In this document: positions 15,367-24,916 of the stretch, piece by piece
How the letters are laid out: the number at the start of each line of letters is the position of its first letter
How positions within the stretch are numbered: position 1 is the first letter of the stretch
Assembly: GCF_000745215.1 (NCBI RefSeq)
Contig: NZ_JQNK01000009.1
Location: 620,001-684,000, forward strand
DNA: 64,000 nt
Direction: 5' to 3'
Origin: Methylosinus sp. PW1
GTDB lineage: Bacteria; Pseudomonadota; Alphaproteobacteria; Rhizobiales; Beijerinckiaceae
The notes under the pieces: model-generated
The model's input: the letters and a program-made list of their open reading frames with translations, nothing else
Databases searched by the model: none
Told to the model about the DNA's origin: nothing
Position numbers and translations under genes: made by a program

Positions 15367-17399
15367 CGCTGAAATTTCGAATTTCCGCCCTCGCTGTGGT
15401 CGCTGGAACGCTCGCGGCGGTCATCACGCCGCCGCAGCGCGTCGCGCCGGCGGATTGGGCGGCGGAAAATCTCATCGTCCCCGACGGGCCGCGCGCGGGT
15501 CAGCTGTGGGATCCGTCCGAGACGCCCTATATCGTCGAGCCGCTCAATTTTCTCGGCCCGGACACGGGCGTCAACGAGCTCGCCGTCATGAAAGGCGTGC
15601 AGAGCGGCTTCACGACGCTACTCATCGCGGCGATCGGTCACACGATCGACCGAGAGCCGTGCCGAATGGCGATTCTGCAGCCGACCGACGGCGCTCTCTC
15701 GGATTTCAATCGCGACAAGCTGCAAATAGCCATCGACGGCACGAAATCGCTCGCGGCGAAAGTCGTTCCGCAGACGTCGCGCAGCGCGCAAGGCTCGACC
15801 ACTTACAGCAAGAAATATCCGGGCGGCTCACTCGACCTGCTGCTCGCCTCCTCGGCGGCCGATCTGCGCTCGAAAACGCTGAAGAAGCTCTTCCGAGACG
15901 AAATCGACGAATATGCCGACGATCTCAACGATCAGGGCGACCCGCTCGAGCTCAGCGACGGCCGTCTGACCAGCTTTCTGAAGTCGGGAGACTGGAAGAA
16001 GGCGGATATTTCGACACCGACGATCAAGGGCGCGTCGAAGATCGAGGCGCGCCACGCGCTCGGCGACAAGCGCCGCTGGCATGTCCCCTGCCCGCATTGC
16101 ACGGACGATCAAGGCCAGCCGTCGCTCTTCGTGCTCGACCCGCTCTCGGCGAATTTCGTCTATGAGCGCCAAGAGCCTTACGCCGCCTATTATGTCGCGC
16201 CCTGCTGCGGCGCCATCATTCGCGAGTTCGAGAAGCGCGACATGGTTCGCAAGGGCCGCTGGGTCGCGACCGATCCGCGTCCCGGCGCATTTCCGTCCTA
16301 TCATTTCGACAGTCTCAGCTCGCCCTTCGTCCCCTGGCCCTTCCTGGCCAAGAAGATCGTCGACGCCGGCGACGATCCGAAGAAGCTCAAGGCGCTCTAC
16401 AATCTCTGGTTCGGGCTGCCCTATGAAATCAAGGGCGATGCGCCGGATCATGTGCGCCTAATGGAGCGCCGCGCCGAATTTCCGCGCGGCCATATTCCGC
16501 CGCGCGGCCTCATGCTCGTCGCCGCGGCCGACGTCCAGATGCGCGGCATATGGCTCGAAATCCTCGCCGTCGCGCCGGATCGGCAGAGCTGGCCCATTGA
16601 CGCCCTCTATCTCGACGGATCGACCGAGTCGCCGGACGGCGAGGCCTTCGAGAAGCTGAAAGCGCAGGCGCTGAAACGCGAGTTCTCCGACGCCTTCGGC
16701 CGCAAGCGCCGCATCGATGCGCTCGGCGTCGATTCCGGCTATCGCAGCCATGTCGTCTATGCATGGGTGCGCGCCAATCAGGAAATGCACCCGGACACGG
16801 GCAATGACATGGTGCTCGCCCTCGACGGCCGCGACGGCTGGGGGCGCCCGGCGATCGGCATGCCGACGCTGGTGGACATCGATCTCGCCGGCAAGAAGAT
16901 CAAGCAGGGCGCGAAGCTCTGGCCCGTCGGCACCTGGCCGCTGAAGGGCGCGTTCTACGCCGATCTGCACAAGGAGGGGCTTGCCGCCGGGCGTGAGCGC
17001 GACCCTGAAGGCTATTGCCATTTCGGCGCGTGGCTCGACGAGACGTATTTTCGGCAGATAACTTCGGAATATCTCGCCGATGAGAAGTTCAAAGGCCGCA
17101 CGCGCAAAGTCTGGAAGCTGCGTCCGAGCGAGAAGGACAATCACCTTCTCGACTGCCGCGTCTACAATAATGCGCTGGCGGAATATCTCGGCCTCTCCTC
17201 GACGACGCCGGAAGAATGGGCGCTGCTCGCCAAGCGCCGCGGCGTGCCGCAGGAAGCGATCGCGCAAGGCCTGTTCGCGCCGCGCGCCGTCGAGGTCGTC
17301 GTCCCCGCGCTCGCTTTGCCCGCTCCCGTCCAGCAGGCTCCTGCGGATGAGGTCGACGACGATCCTTTCGCGCGCCTCGCGGCGCTCAATAGGTCTTGA
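15363..17399 (+). CDS. Terminase large subunit, lambda GpA family
   Basis: 678 residues, near the 641 of lambda GpA. The opening PPQRVAPADWAAENL and VMKGVQSGFTTLLIAAIGH (adenine-binding and Walker-A-like region) identify the family. FRDEIDEYADDL is the Walker B region, CPHC a probable zinc element, and DNHLLDCRVYNNALAEYLGL the nuclease end. It cuts concatemers and drives DNA into the prohead. Overlaps the small subunit by ATGA. Confidence 0.95.
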   Translation: MTLKFRISALAVVAGTLAAVITPPQRVAPADWAAENLIVPDGPRAGQLWDPSETPYIVEPLNFLGPDTGVNELAVMKGVQSGFTTLLIAAIGHTIDREPCRMAILQPTDGALSDFNRDKLQIAIDGTKSLAAKVVPQTSRSAQGSTTYSKKYPGGSLDLLLASSAADLRSKTLKKLFRDEIDEYADDLNDQGDPLELSDGRLTSFLKSGDWKKADISTPTIKGASKIEARHALGDKRRWHVPCPHCTDDQGQPSLFVLDPLSANFVYERQEPYAAYYVAPCCGAIIREFEKRDMVRKGRWVATDPRPGAFPSYHFDSLSSPFVPWPFLAKKIVDAGDDPKKLKALYNLWFGLPYEIKGDAPDHVRLMERRAEFPRGHIPPRGLMLVAAADVQMRGIWLEILAVAPDRQSWPIDALYLDGSTESPDGEAFEKLKAQALKREFSDAFGRKRRIDALGVDSGYRSHVVYAWVRANQEMHPDTGNDMVLALDGRDGWGRPAIGMPTLVDIDLAGKKIKQGAKLWPVGTWPLKGAFYADLHKEGLAAGRERDPEGYCHFGAWLDETYFRQITSEYLADEKFKGRTRKVWKLRPSEKDNHLLDCRVYNNALAEYLGLSSTTPEEWALLAKRRGVPQEAIAQGLFAPRAVEVVVPALALPAPVQQAPADEVDDDPFARLAALNRS

Positions 17400-17403
17400 T
17401 GCG

Positions 17404-17640
17404 ATGACCGACGTTCCCGCCGTCGATTCCGCCACGCTCCAGCGCTGGCTCGCCGAGGCGCGCCAGGCGCTGCACGAGCTGAATATCGGCCGTCGCGCCA
17501 TCCGGCTGAACCACGGCACGAATCAAAAGGGCGTCGAATATCAGCGCGCCGATCGCGACGCGCTGCGCGCCTATATCGCCCGTCTCGAGGCGCAGCTCGC
17601 CGGCGGCGGCGCGCCCTCGGGCATTTCGATCGTCTTCTAA
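17404..17640 (+). CDS. gpW-like head-tail joining protein
   Basis: 78 residues. LQRWLAEARQALHELNIGRR followed by a beta hairpin and DALRAYIARLEAQL is the lambda gpW pattern (68 residues). It would plug the filled head after packaging. It lies between terminase and portal as in lambda. Confidence 0.85.
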   Translation: MTDVPAVDSATLQRWLAEARQALHELNIGRRAIRLNHGTNQKGVEYQRADRDALRAYIARLEAQLAGGGAPSGISIVF

Positions 17641-17655
17641 CGAAACGGAAGCAGA

Positions 17656-19341
17656 ATGGCGGAATTCGCCAAGATCGCGGGCGTCACGCCGGCGAGCGAG
17701 ATCGGCTGGGCGCCGCGCGGCTTTCGCGCGGCAATGCCCATGACCTCGCCGCCGGCGATCAGCGGCACACAGGCCTATCGCGCCGCATCTGGCATGAGCC
17801 AGGAGCTCGCCGCCTATTGGCCGGGGCTCACTTCCGGCGATTCCGCCGTGCTGCCGAATATTCGCGTTTCTGTCGATCGCACGCGCGATCTCATCCGTAA
17901 TGATCCGCATGCGGCGGCAGCGGCGATGCGTCTCGCCGATATGCTCGTTGGCCATGGCTGGCAATGCGTGCCGACGCCCGAAGCCCGCGCGCTCGGGATC
18001 GAGCCGAAGGCGGCGCGCGATCTCGGCCGCGCGATCCGCTCGGAATGGAAACTGTTCTCGCGCGATCCGCGCAAGTTCAATGACGCGCGTCGGCGGATGT
18101 CGCTCAACGGCCAGTTTCGGCTCGCAGCGCGCACCTTGGCGACAGTCGGCGAGGCCTGCGGCGCGCTGAAATTCGATACGAGCCGTGTGCGGCTGAAGCG
18201 TGCACGCTATGCGACCTGCCTCGCGCAGATCGATCCCGATCGTCTCAGCAATCCGAACAATATGCCGGATTCGCTGAAAATCCGCGGCGGCGTCGAGTTC
18301 GACCCGGATGGCGTTCCGAGCAATTACTATATCCGCAATGCGCACATCGGCGATTGGTGGGCCGCCGTTCAGTCGCAGACATGGGAGAAGATTCCGCGCG
18401 AGACGTCCTGGGGGCGCCCGGTTTTCATTCATGCGTTCGAGCCGGAGCGCGAGGATCAGACGCGCGCGATAACGCCCTTCGCATCGCTGGTCTCGCGCCT
18501 GCGCATGGTCAATAAGCACGCCGATCTCGAAATCGCCAATGCGACGGCGAATGCTCTGTTCGCGGCCTTCGTCGAGAGCGATCTCCCCGCCGAGGAGGTC
18601 GCGAAGAGCCTCGCCGCCGGAACAAATGGGGCATCAGTGCGCGCCTCCTATCTGGATAGGATGGTCGACCACTACGAGAAAAACCCGGCGACGCTCGGCG
18701 GCGTGCGCATTCCGTTGATGCTGCCCGGCAGCAAGATCACGATGAACGGAACGACGCGCACGACGACGGCGTTCCCCGCATTTCAAGCGGCTTTCCTGCA
18801 GAGCATCGCCTCGGCGCTCGGTCTCTCCTATGAGCAGCTGGCGATGGATTGGAGCCGCACCAATTATTCGAGCGCGCGCGCGGCGCTGAACGAGGTATGG
18901 CGGACGATCAAGCGCCTGCAGGCGGTCTTCGCCGAGCAGTATGTCCAGCCGATTTATTTCGCCTTTCTCGAGGAGGCTTTCGACAAGGGCTATATCGTCG
19001 TTCCGGCCGGCGCGCCGGATTTTTGGGACATGCCGGAAGCCTATGTCTCAGCGCGCTGGATCGGCCCCGGCCGCGGCTATGTCGATCCGACGAAGGAGGC
19101 GGAGGCGGCCGCGCTGCGCATGGAGGGCCTGACCTCCAATCTCGAAATCGAATGCGCCGAGCAGGGCCTCGATTGGGAAGAGAACATAGAGCAGATCGCC
19201 TTCGAGAATGACGTGCTTGCCGAGCAGGGCCTTTCGCGACTGTCGATCGTCGCCGCCGTGCAGTCGAACAAGGGCGCGAAGCCCGATAGCGAGGAGGCGA
19301 CGGGTCCAGCCGGCCCGGGCGCCCAGAAGGAGGCGGCATGA
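17656..19341 (+). CDS. Portal protein, lambda family
   Basis: 561 residues, near the 533 of lambda gpB. Recognisable segments are VDRTRDLIRNDPHAAAAAMR, CLAQIDPDRLSNP, and the wing/stem region ALGLSYEQLAMDWSRTNYSS followed by ALNEVWRTIKRLQ. It forms the ring through which DNA enters and leaves the head. The C-terminus is low-complexity and overlaps the protease start. Confidence 0.95.
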   Translation: MAEFAKIAGVTPASEIGWAPRGFRAAMPMTSPPAISGTQAYRAASGMSQELAAYWPGLTSGDSAVLPNIRVSVDRTRDLIRNDPHAAAAAMRLADMLVGHGWQCVPTPEARALGIEPKAARDLGRAIRSEWKLFSRDPRKFNDARRRMSLNGQFRLAARTLATVGEACGALKFDTSRVRLKRARYATCLAQIDPDRLSNPNNMPDSLKIRGGVEFDPDGVPSNYYIRNAHIGDWWAAVQSQTWEKIPRETSWGRPVFIHAFEPEREDQTRAITPFASLVSRLRMVNKHADLEIANATANALFAAFVESDLPAEEVAKSLAAGTNGASVRASYLDRMVDHYEKNPATLGGVRIPLMLPGSKITMNGTTRTTTAFPAFQAAFLQSIASALGLSYEQLAMDWSRTNYSSARAALNEVWRTIKRLQAVFAEQYVQPIYFAFLEEAFDKGYIVVPAGAPDFWDMPEAYVSARWIGPGRGYVDPTKEAEAAALRMEGLTSNLEIECAEQGLDWEENIEQIAFENDVLAEQGLSRLSIVAAVQSNKGAKPDSEEATGPAGPGAQKEAA

Positions 19342-20702
19342 GGCGCAATCTCGCACAGATCGCGCTCGCGGCTTTCGAGACGCCGCTATTGCTGCATCCG
19401 CGCAAGGCCGAGGTAATCGCATCGGTGCTCGCCGAGCATATGGATGGCGTCGCGCCGATGCTCGATCTTTCAGCCGCCAAAGCAGAGGTAGAATCCGCTC
19501 GATCCGGGCGCTCACAGATGCTCGATCGCTTCGACGGAGAGAGACGCGGGCCTCGCCTTAAGGACGCTTATGGCGACACCTACGTTCAAACGCGCTATCT
19601 CTTCAAAGACGGCTTAGCCTTGGTGACGGTGGAAGGATCGCTCGTCAATCGTGGGGCATGGATCGGCGCTCCGTCTGGCTTGACGTCTTATGAAGGCGTG
19701 ATGGCGCAGCTGGCTTCCGCCGCCGCGGATCGCGAGGTCGAGCGGATTATCGTCGACTTCGATAGTCCAGGCGGCGAAGCCGTCGGCGCATTCGAGATGG
19801 CGGATGTCATTCGCTCGATTTCGGCCGAGAAGCCGATCGTTGCGCTCGTGAATGGAATGGCGGCCTCGGCGGCTTACGCCATGGCGTCGGGAGCTTGGCG
19901 CATTATTACGACGCCCTCGGGAATTTCCGGCTCGATTGGCGTCGTGATGCTTCATCTCGATCAATCGAGGCGCATGGATAAGCTGGGCGTGACGCCGACG
20001 TTGATCTACGCCGGCGGACACAAGGTCGACGGCAATCCATTCGAGCCTCTTCCCGAGAGCGTAAGGGCGGACCTGCAAGCCGAGGTCGATCAGCTCTATT
20101 CGATGTTCGTCCGCACTGTGGCGAAGGGACGTCGGGGTCTTACCGAAGAAGCGATCCGCGCGACGGAAGCGCGCACTTTCATCGGAGCCGACGCCGTTTC
20201 CGCCGGGCTCGCCGATGACGTCGGCACGCTGGCCGATCTTTTCTCCTCACTGAAAAGCTCTAGCCGCATTGGCGGCTCATTAGCGAAGGGACCTACGATG
20301 GATGTGACCGATATTCCGAGAGCAGAACATAATGCGGCGGTCGCGACCGCTCGCGCGGAAGGGCGCGCCGAAGGCCGCAACGAAGGCCTCGCGGCCGGTG
20401 CGAGCGGCGAGCGCGAGCGCATCGGCGCCATTCTCGGCCATGCCAACGCCAAGGGCCGGGAGAGCCTGGCGCAGCATTTCGCCTTCAAGACCTCGATGTC
20501 GCCGGATGCGGCGGCGGAAGCGCTCGCCGCCGCGGCGCCGGCCGCATCGCCGCCCCCGGCCGTCCCGGAGAAGACGCATCGTCTCGATGCGCTCGTCCCC
20601 AATCCGAAGGTCGACGTCGAGACGCAGACCACGGCGGAATCCCTCGCCGCCGGTCTCGATGCGGCGGCCGATCGCATGATCGCCAATATGCGCGGTCGCT
20701 GA
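19338..20702 (+). CDS. Prohead S49 protease with scaffold-like C-terminus (gpC/Nu3 type)
   Basis: 454 residues. The S49 peptidase domain spans about 85-300, with Ser177 in NGMAASAAY and candidate Lys229 in YAGGHK; SGSIGVVMLHLD is a family hallmark. From about 320 the protein is Ala/Glu-rich and helical, fitting a scaffold segment like lambda Nu3. It would mature and template the prohead. Length matches lambda gpC (439). Confidence 0.92.
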   Translation: MRRNLAQIALAAFETPLLLHPRKAEVIASVLAEHMDGVAPMLDLSAAKAEVESARSGRSQMLDRFDGERRGPRLKDAYGDTYVQTRYLFKDGLALVTVEGSLVNRGAWIGAPSGLTSYEGVMAQLASAAADREVERIIVDFDSPGGEAVGAFEMADVIRSISAEKPIVALVNGMAASAAYAMASGAWRIITTPSGISGSIGVVMLHLDQSRRMDKLGVTPTLIYAGGHKVDGNPFEPLPESVRADLQAEVDQLYSMFVRTVAKGRRGLTEEAIRATEARTFIGADAVSAGLADDVGTLADLFSSLKSSSRIGGSLAKGPTMDVTDIPRAEHNAAVATARAEGRAEGRNEGLAAGASGERERIGAILGHANAKGRESLAQHFAFKTSMSPDAAAEALAAAAPAASPPPAVPEKTHRLDALVPNPKVDVETQTTAESLAAGLDAAADRMIANMRGR

Positions 20703-20730
20703 CGCACGCTCGATTTCATAGGAGCCTCGC

Positions 20731-21405
20731 ATGGTCGCCCCGGTTCGCACAGTATCCGCGCCGAAGCTGATTTCGGATTTGGTCAAATGGGAAGAGGAGC
20801 TCGCCTACAGCCGCGAAGAGGCGGCGCTGCTCGCCAATAATGCCGTCATCATCGGCACGCCGCTCGGCAAGGTCTCGATCGGCGCCGCCTCGGTCGCCGC
20901 CAAGACCGGCGGCAACACCGGCAATGGCGTTTTCAGCCTGGACGGAACCACCCCGATCATCGTCAGCGCCGAGGTGGGCGTCTATGCGGTGCGCTGCATC
21001 GCCGCCGCCTCCAACAGCGGCACCTTCCGCGTCTTCGATCCCAAGGGACGCGCGCTCGGCGATGTCGTCGTCGGCTCGACCTTCGCCAATCAGATCAAAT
21101 TCGCCATCGCCGACGGCGCGACCGATTTCATCGTCGGCGACGGCTTCGACGTCACCATCGCGGCCGGCTCCGGCAAGATCAAAATTCTCGATCCGGCGGC
21201 GCTCGACGGCTCGGCTAAATGCGAGGGCTTCTCGGCGATCGTCCGCGATCCGGGCAATGCCGATGGCCGCATCGTCTACATCAAGCGCACGGCCATCCTC
21301 GCCGATAGCGGAATCGTCTGGCCCGTCGGCTTCACCGATGCGCAAAAGGCGCAGGCGCTGGCCGATGTCGAGCCGCGCGGCGTCGTCGTCCGCGCCGGCC
21401 TGTAA
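20731..21405 (+). CDS. Head decoration protein (gpD-like) with inserted beta domain
   Basis: 224 residues, twice the 110 of lambda gpD. The N-terminal part (ANNAVIIGTPLGKVSIGAAS) and the C-terminal part (FSAIVRDPGNADGRIVYIKR) form a decoration-protein frame. Residues 58-148 (GGNTGNGVF, then GVYAVRCI, FRVFDPKGRAL, ADGATDFIVGDGFDVTI) are an inserted domain that also occurs in the sheath protein at 41472. A good AGGAG precedes the start. It would stabilise the capsid. Confidence 0.85.
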   Translation: MVAPVRTVSAPKLISDLVKWEEELAYSREEAALLANNAVIIGTPLGKVSIGAASVAAKTGGNTGNGVFSLDGTTPIIVSAEVGVYAVRCIAAASNSGTFRVFDPKGRALGDVVVGSTFANQIKFAIADGATDFIVGDGFDVTIAAGSGKIKILDPAALDGSAKCEGFSAIVRDPGNADGRIVYIKRTAILADSGIVWPVGFTDAQKAQALADVEPRGVVVRAGL

Positions 21406-21423
21406 TCCCCGATCTTTCCAATA

Positions 21424-21440
21424 GGCCGGTCGCGCCGGCC
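21424..21440. other. Hairpin between decoration and capsid genes
   Basis: GGCCGG-TCGCG-CCGGCC, a 6-bp stem without a T-run. It may mark an RNA processing or stability element between two highly expressed genes. Confidence 0.4.
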
Positions 21441-21445
21441 CTCCA

Positions 21446-22507
21446 ATGGGACTCCCCGCCATGACCGGCATCACCACCGACCAGATTAATTTTCCCTATA
21501 CGGCCGTGCAGCTCACCGGCACGATCAACCGCCTGCCGAACCTCTACGGCTTGATCAATGACCTCAACGTCTTTCCGAGCGCCGGCTCCATGTCGACGCT
21601 GGTCGAGGTGCGCCGCGAGGAAAACACGCTCGCCGTGCTTCCCGCGGTCGATCGCGGCGGTCCCGCCACGGTCGCCAAGCGCACGCCCGGCGATACGCTC
21701 TATTTCGAGATCCCGCATTTCCCGCTCGACGATGTGATCAAGCCGCAGGACCTGCAGAATTTGATCACCGTCGTGGGGACGAGCGCGCATCCGCGCACGC
21801 TCGAGGATGAGACGGCGAAGCGCCTGTTCGCGATCCGCAACCGTCATTCGATCACGCTCGAATGGATCCGTATGGGCGCCCTCAAAGGCCTCCTCACCGA
21901 CGGCAAGGGAAATACGATCTACGATCTCTTCGCCGCCTTCAATTTCCAGAAAACGATCATCTATTTCGATCTCTCCAACCCGAATGCCGATATCACCGGC
22001 CAGTGCGAGAAGCTGTTCGAGGCGATCGTCACCAATCTGCGCGGCGAGACGATGAGCTATATCGAGGTGATCGTCTCCCCGAGCTTCTTCAACGCCTTCG
22101 TTCAGCATCCAAAGGTCGAGAAATTCTGGGTGAACTGGCAGGCCGCCGCGCAGCTCGCGAATATCGAGCGCGTCAAGAGCGGCGGCCAGATGGGCCGCGT
22201 CTTCGAATTCCAGCAAATCCGCTGGCGTGAATATTACGGCCGCGCGCCGGTCAATGGCGTTTCCTCTCCCTTCGTCGCCGACAATAAGGGCCATGCCCGC
22301 CCCGTCGGAACGATGGACAGCTTCTATACGCATTTCGCGCCGGCGAATGACATTCGCTTCGTGAACATGCCGGGCAAGGAGGTCTATGTCTCGCCGAAGA
22401 TCCTCGACCATGGCGCCGGCGTCGAGCTGCATACGGAGAGCAATCCGCTCGCCATCTGCCGCCGCCCCGAAATGCTGGTCGAGGTCGACGCCGGGGCGCA
22501 GCAGTGA
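21446..22507 (+). CDS. Major capsid protein, lambda gpE family
   Basis: 353 residues, near the 341 of lambda gpE. The sequence INRLPNLYGLINDLNVFP, DTLYFEIPHFPLDDVIKP, and the end PGKEVYVSPKILDHGAGVEL match the family. An ATG at 21461 (MTGITTDQ) is an alternative start; neither has a strong ribosome site. It forms the head shell. Confidence 0.95.
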   Translation: MGLPAMTGITTDQINFPYTAVQLTGTINRLPNLYGLINDLNVFPSAGSMSTLVEVRREENTLAVLPAVDRGGPATVAKRTPGDTLYFEIPHFPLDDVIKPQDLQNLITVVGTSAHPRTLEDETAKRLFAIRNRHSITLEWIRMGALKGLLTDGKGNTIYDLFAAFNFQKTIIYFDLSNPNADITGQCEKLFEAIVTNLRGETMSYIEVIVSPSFFNAFVQHPKVEKFWVNWQAAAQLANIERVKSGGQMGRVFEFQQIRWREYYGRAPVNGVSSPFVADNKGHARPVGTMDSFYTHFAPANDIRFVNMPGKEVYVSPKILDHGAGVELHTESNPLAICRRPEMLVEVDAGAQQ

Positions 22508-22896
22508 CCGTTTTCGAGGCGCTGTTCGCCGAGGCGGATGGCGCGCTCGATGAGGCCTTCGCCACGCTGCTCGAAATCCGCCCGCTCGCGCCGGCGGAAT
22601 TCACGCGCTCGACGCAGCTCTCCTCTCCGGCCTATCGGATCATGGGCATTCTCGATCTGCCGACAGAGGTCCTGCGGGCCGAGGGGCGTCTCGTCGACGC
22701 CGGCGCGAAATCCGAGGTCGTCGCTGTGAAGGCGACGGCCGATTTCTCGCTTTTTTCCTTCGACGAGGATCATCCGGCGCCGAGGGAAGGCGATGAGATC
22801 GTCGCGGTCGATCGCGCGGGGGCGCCGCGCTATCGCGTCGAATCCGCCAAGCCGGACGGCGTGTCCCGTCTCGTCTGCCAGCTCGCTCCGCTCTGA
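22504..22896 (+). CDS. Head-tail joining protein, gpFII-like
   Basis: 130 residues from GTG 22504, overlapping the capsid stop by 4 bases. Size and position match lambda gpFII (117), and the beta-rich middle (GILDLPTEVLRAEGRLVDAG) with the end YRVESAKPDGVSRLVCQLAP fits the tail-attachment fold. It would join heads to tails. Confidence 0.65.
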   Translation: MTVFEALFAEADGALDEAFATLLEIRPLAPAEFTRSTQLSSPAYRIMGILDLPTEVLRAEGRLVDAGAKSEVVAVKATADFSLFSFDEDHPAPREGDEIVAVDRAGAPRYRVESAKPDGVSRLVCQLAPL

Positions 22897-22902
22897 GGGA
22901 AA

Positions 22903-23661
22903 ATGGCCGGTCTCGTCTCCTATGCCGCCGGGCTCGCCGCCTCGCGGGCGCTGCGCGGGCGCACGCTGGCGGCGGATCGCGTGCGATTGGAGCCCAAGGC
23001 TCCGATCGAGGTCACCTCTCCGACGATCTGCGTCTATGCGGCCTCGGGCCGGTCGCATATCGCCGGGCGCAGATTGCTGGAGGCGACGATCTGCCGACCG
23101 CGCTTCGAGCTGTTTCTCCCCTCGGAGGTCAGCGCGGAAGGGATGACGGGAGCGGTGGAGCTCGTTGTCGACACATCCTCCGCGCTCGCCTTCGCCTGCT
23201 TCTGGCGGCAATGCGAGATCGCCCTGCAGGCCGATCAGAGCGTCTGGGCGAATCTGTTTCGGGCCATCGTGCTCGAGATCACGATGATCGAGACGGGCGC
23301 CGATCTGTTCGAGCTGGACAAGGGCCAGAAGATCGCGGCTCGCATCGTCGAAATGACGGTGGAGACGATCAATGAGCCGATGATCGGCCAGGCGCCGGAT
23401 GGCGTCTGGGCCGATCTGCTGGCCGCCATGCGCGGCGACACCGCCGAGATCGCCGGGCTCGCCGATGTGGTCGAGCGGCAAATCCGCGGCGATGTCGATC
23501 TCGCCGCCTGGCAGGCCGATTTCGCGCTGCTCGGCCTGTCGCAATCCTACGGCCCGGCGCTGGGCGTCGCCGGCGCGCCCGGCGATCTCGCCGATCTCCC
23601 AGGCGAGGCGGCGGATATAGAGGAGCCGGCCGATCCGACGACGACGGAGCCGCAGAGCTGA
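22903..23661 (+). CDS. Virion-associated protein of unknown role, head-to-tail boundary
   Basis: 252 residues. The N-terminal region (AIEVTSPTICVYAASG-type beta strands) precedes helices (QKIAARIVEMTVETINEPMI), then an acidic Pro-rich tail. It lies between FII and the baseplate V gene, where tail completion proteins are found. No family recognised with confidence. GAGGG precedes the ATG. Confidence 0.6.
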   Translation: MAGLVSYAAGLAASRALRGRTLAADRVRLEPKAPIEVTSPTICVYAASGRSHIAGRRLLEATICRPRFELFLPSEVSAEGMTGAVELVVDTSSALAFACFWRQCEIALQADQSVWANLFRAIVLEITMIETGADLFELDKGQKIAARIVEMTVETINEPMIGQAPDGVWADLLAAMRGDTAEIAGLADVVERQIRGDVDLAAWQADFALLGLSQSYGPALGVAGAPGDLADLPGEAADIEEPADPTTTEPQS

Positions 23662-24539
23662 TGCATATGCTCTATCGTCTCATCGCCGAGCTGCAGAAAG
23701 AGGTCGCGAATACGCATGAGCAGCTGGCGCGTCTCCGCTGGGCGCATGAGCAATCGGTGATCCACGGTACGGTGACCGATCGCGACAAGGAGAAGGGCGT
23801 CAGGATTCAGATCGGCGTCGATGAGAACGGCGATGCGGTCAAATCGCCCTGGCTGCCGCCGTCGCAAATCGCCGGCGCGCGCAAATCCTGGTCGCCGCCC
23901 AGCATCGGCCAGCAGCTCAGCCTCCTCTGCCCCGGCGGGGACATTCAGCGGGCCGTGCTCATGCCTTTCACATGGTCGGACGATAATCCGGCGCCGACCG
24001 ATGATCTCGACGCCGACGTCGACGTGCGCGGAAAGTCGCGCGTCACGCAAAAGGACGCGAGCCTGAAGCGCGAGGTCGACGGCGTCACCGAGACGATGGC
24101 GAAGCAGAGCCATTCCGTGACCGTGCATAAGGACGAGCCGTCTCCCGCGACCGTCGACGACGCGCATCCATGGGCGGGCAACGCCGGCGATCTTCTGCAT
24201 GGCTGGACATTGACCAAGGACGGCGGATTGGAAATGCGGGTCAGCATCGGCGGAGCCGAGCATGCGGTCAAGCTCCATCCGAGCGATGGTGTCACCATCA
24301 GCGGCTTCGGCGGCCAGCATTCGGTCACCATCGGGGCCGGCGGAATCACGCATCGATCCGCCGAGCGCGTGACGATAGAGGCCGCGCAGATCGCCCATAA
24401 TGGCGCGCTGAAGATCGCCGGCTCTCTTCTCGTCGGCGGCGTGGTGCAGAGCGCCGTCGGCTTCCGCGGCAATCTTCAGGGCGTCGCCGGCGGCCTCGGA
24501 ATTATCTCCGGCCTGCCGGATGCGACGGATTGGCAATGA
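23661..24539 (+). CDS. Baseplate assembly/spike protein V (P2 gpV-like)
   Basis: 292 residues. It opens with a helix (LIAELQKEVANTHEQLARL), then an OB-fold domain (IHGTVTDRDKEKGVRIQIGV, PGGDIQRAVLMPFTWSDDNP), then repeated short beta strands with Gly and His typical of a trimeric beta-helix spike (VTISGFGGQHSVTIGAGGIT). It is the membrane-piercing tip of a contractile tail. Longer than P2 gpV (211). Confidence 0.88.
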   Translation: MHMLYRLIAELQKEVANTHEQLARLRWAHEQSVIHGTVTDRDKEKGVRIQIGVDENGDAVKSPWLPPSQIAGARKSWSPPSIGQQLSLLCPGGDIQRAVLMPFTWSDDNPAPTDDLDADVDVRGKSRVTQKDASLKREVDGVTETMAKQSHSVTVHKDEPSPATVDDAHPWAGNAGDLLHGWTLTKDGGLEMRVSIGGAEHAVKLHPSDGVTISGFGGQHSVTIGAGGITHRSAERVTIEAAQIAHNGALKIAGSLLVGGVVQSAVGFRGNLQGVAGGLGIISGLPDATDWQ

Positions 24540-24916
24540 CGAGCGCCGGCGTCGATCGCAGGACGGGCAAGCCTCTCACAGGCTGGTCGCATGTCGTCCA
24601 GAGCCTCGAGGTCATTCTCACGACGAGGATCGGCGCCCGCGTGATGCGCCGCCTGTTCGGCTCGGCGGTTCCGGGTCTGATCGGGCGCGAGAATGTGACG
24701 CCGGCCGCCATGCTGCGCTTCATGACCGCCTATGCGATCGCGGTGGAGCTCTGGGAGCCGCGCTTCAAGCTGCGCAAATTCGTTTTCCCGACCGCGAGCA
24801 ATAGCGCCGACCGCCTGCGGCAAGGCCGCCTCGGCTTCGGCGTCGAGGGCGATTATCGGCCGAATGCGCTGGAGGGCGATTACACCGTGGTCATTCCCAA
24901 GACGGTGAATATGTGA
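24536..24916 (+). CDS. Baseplate wedge protein W (gp25-like)
   Basis: 126 residues. DRRTGKPLTGWSHVVQSLEV and ILTTRIGARVMRRLFGSAVP are hallmarks of the GPW/gp25 family (P2 gpW is 115). ATGA overlap with V and GTGATG overlap with J. It joins sheath initiation to the baseplate. Confidence 0.92.
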   Translation: MTSAGVDRRTGKPLTGWSHVVQSLEVILTTRIGARVMRRLFGSAVPGLIGRENVTPAAMLRFMTAYAIAVELWEPRFKLRKFVFPTASNSADRLRQGRLGFGVEGDYRPNALEGDYTVVIPKTVNM

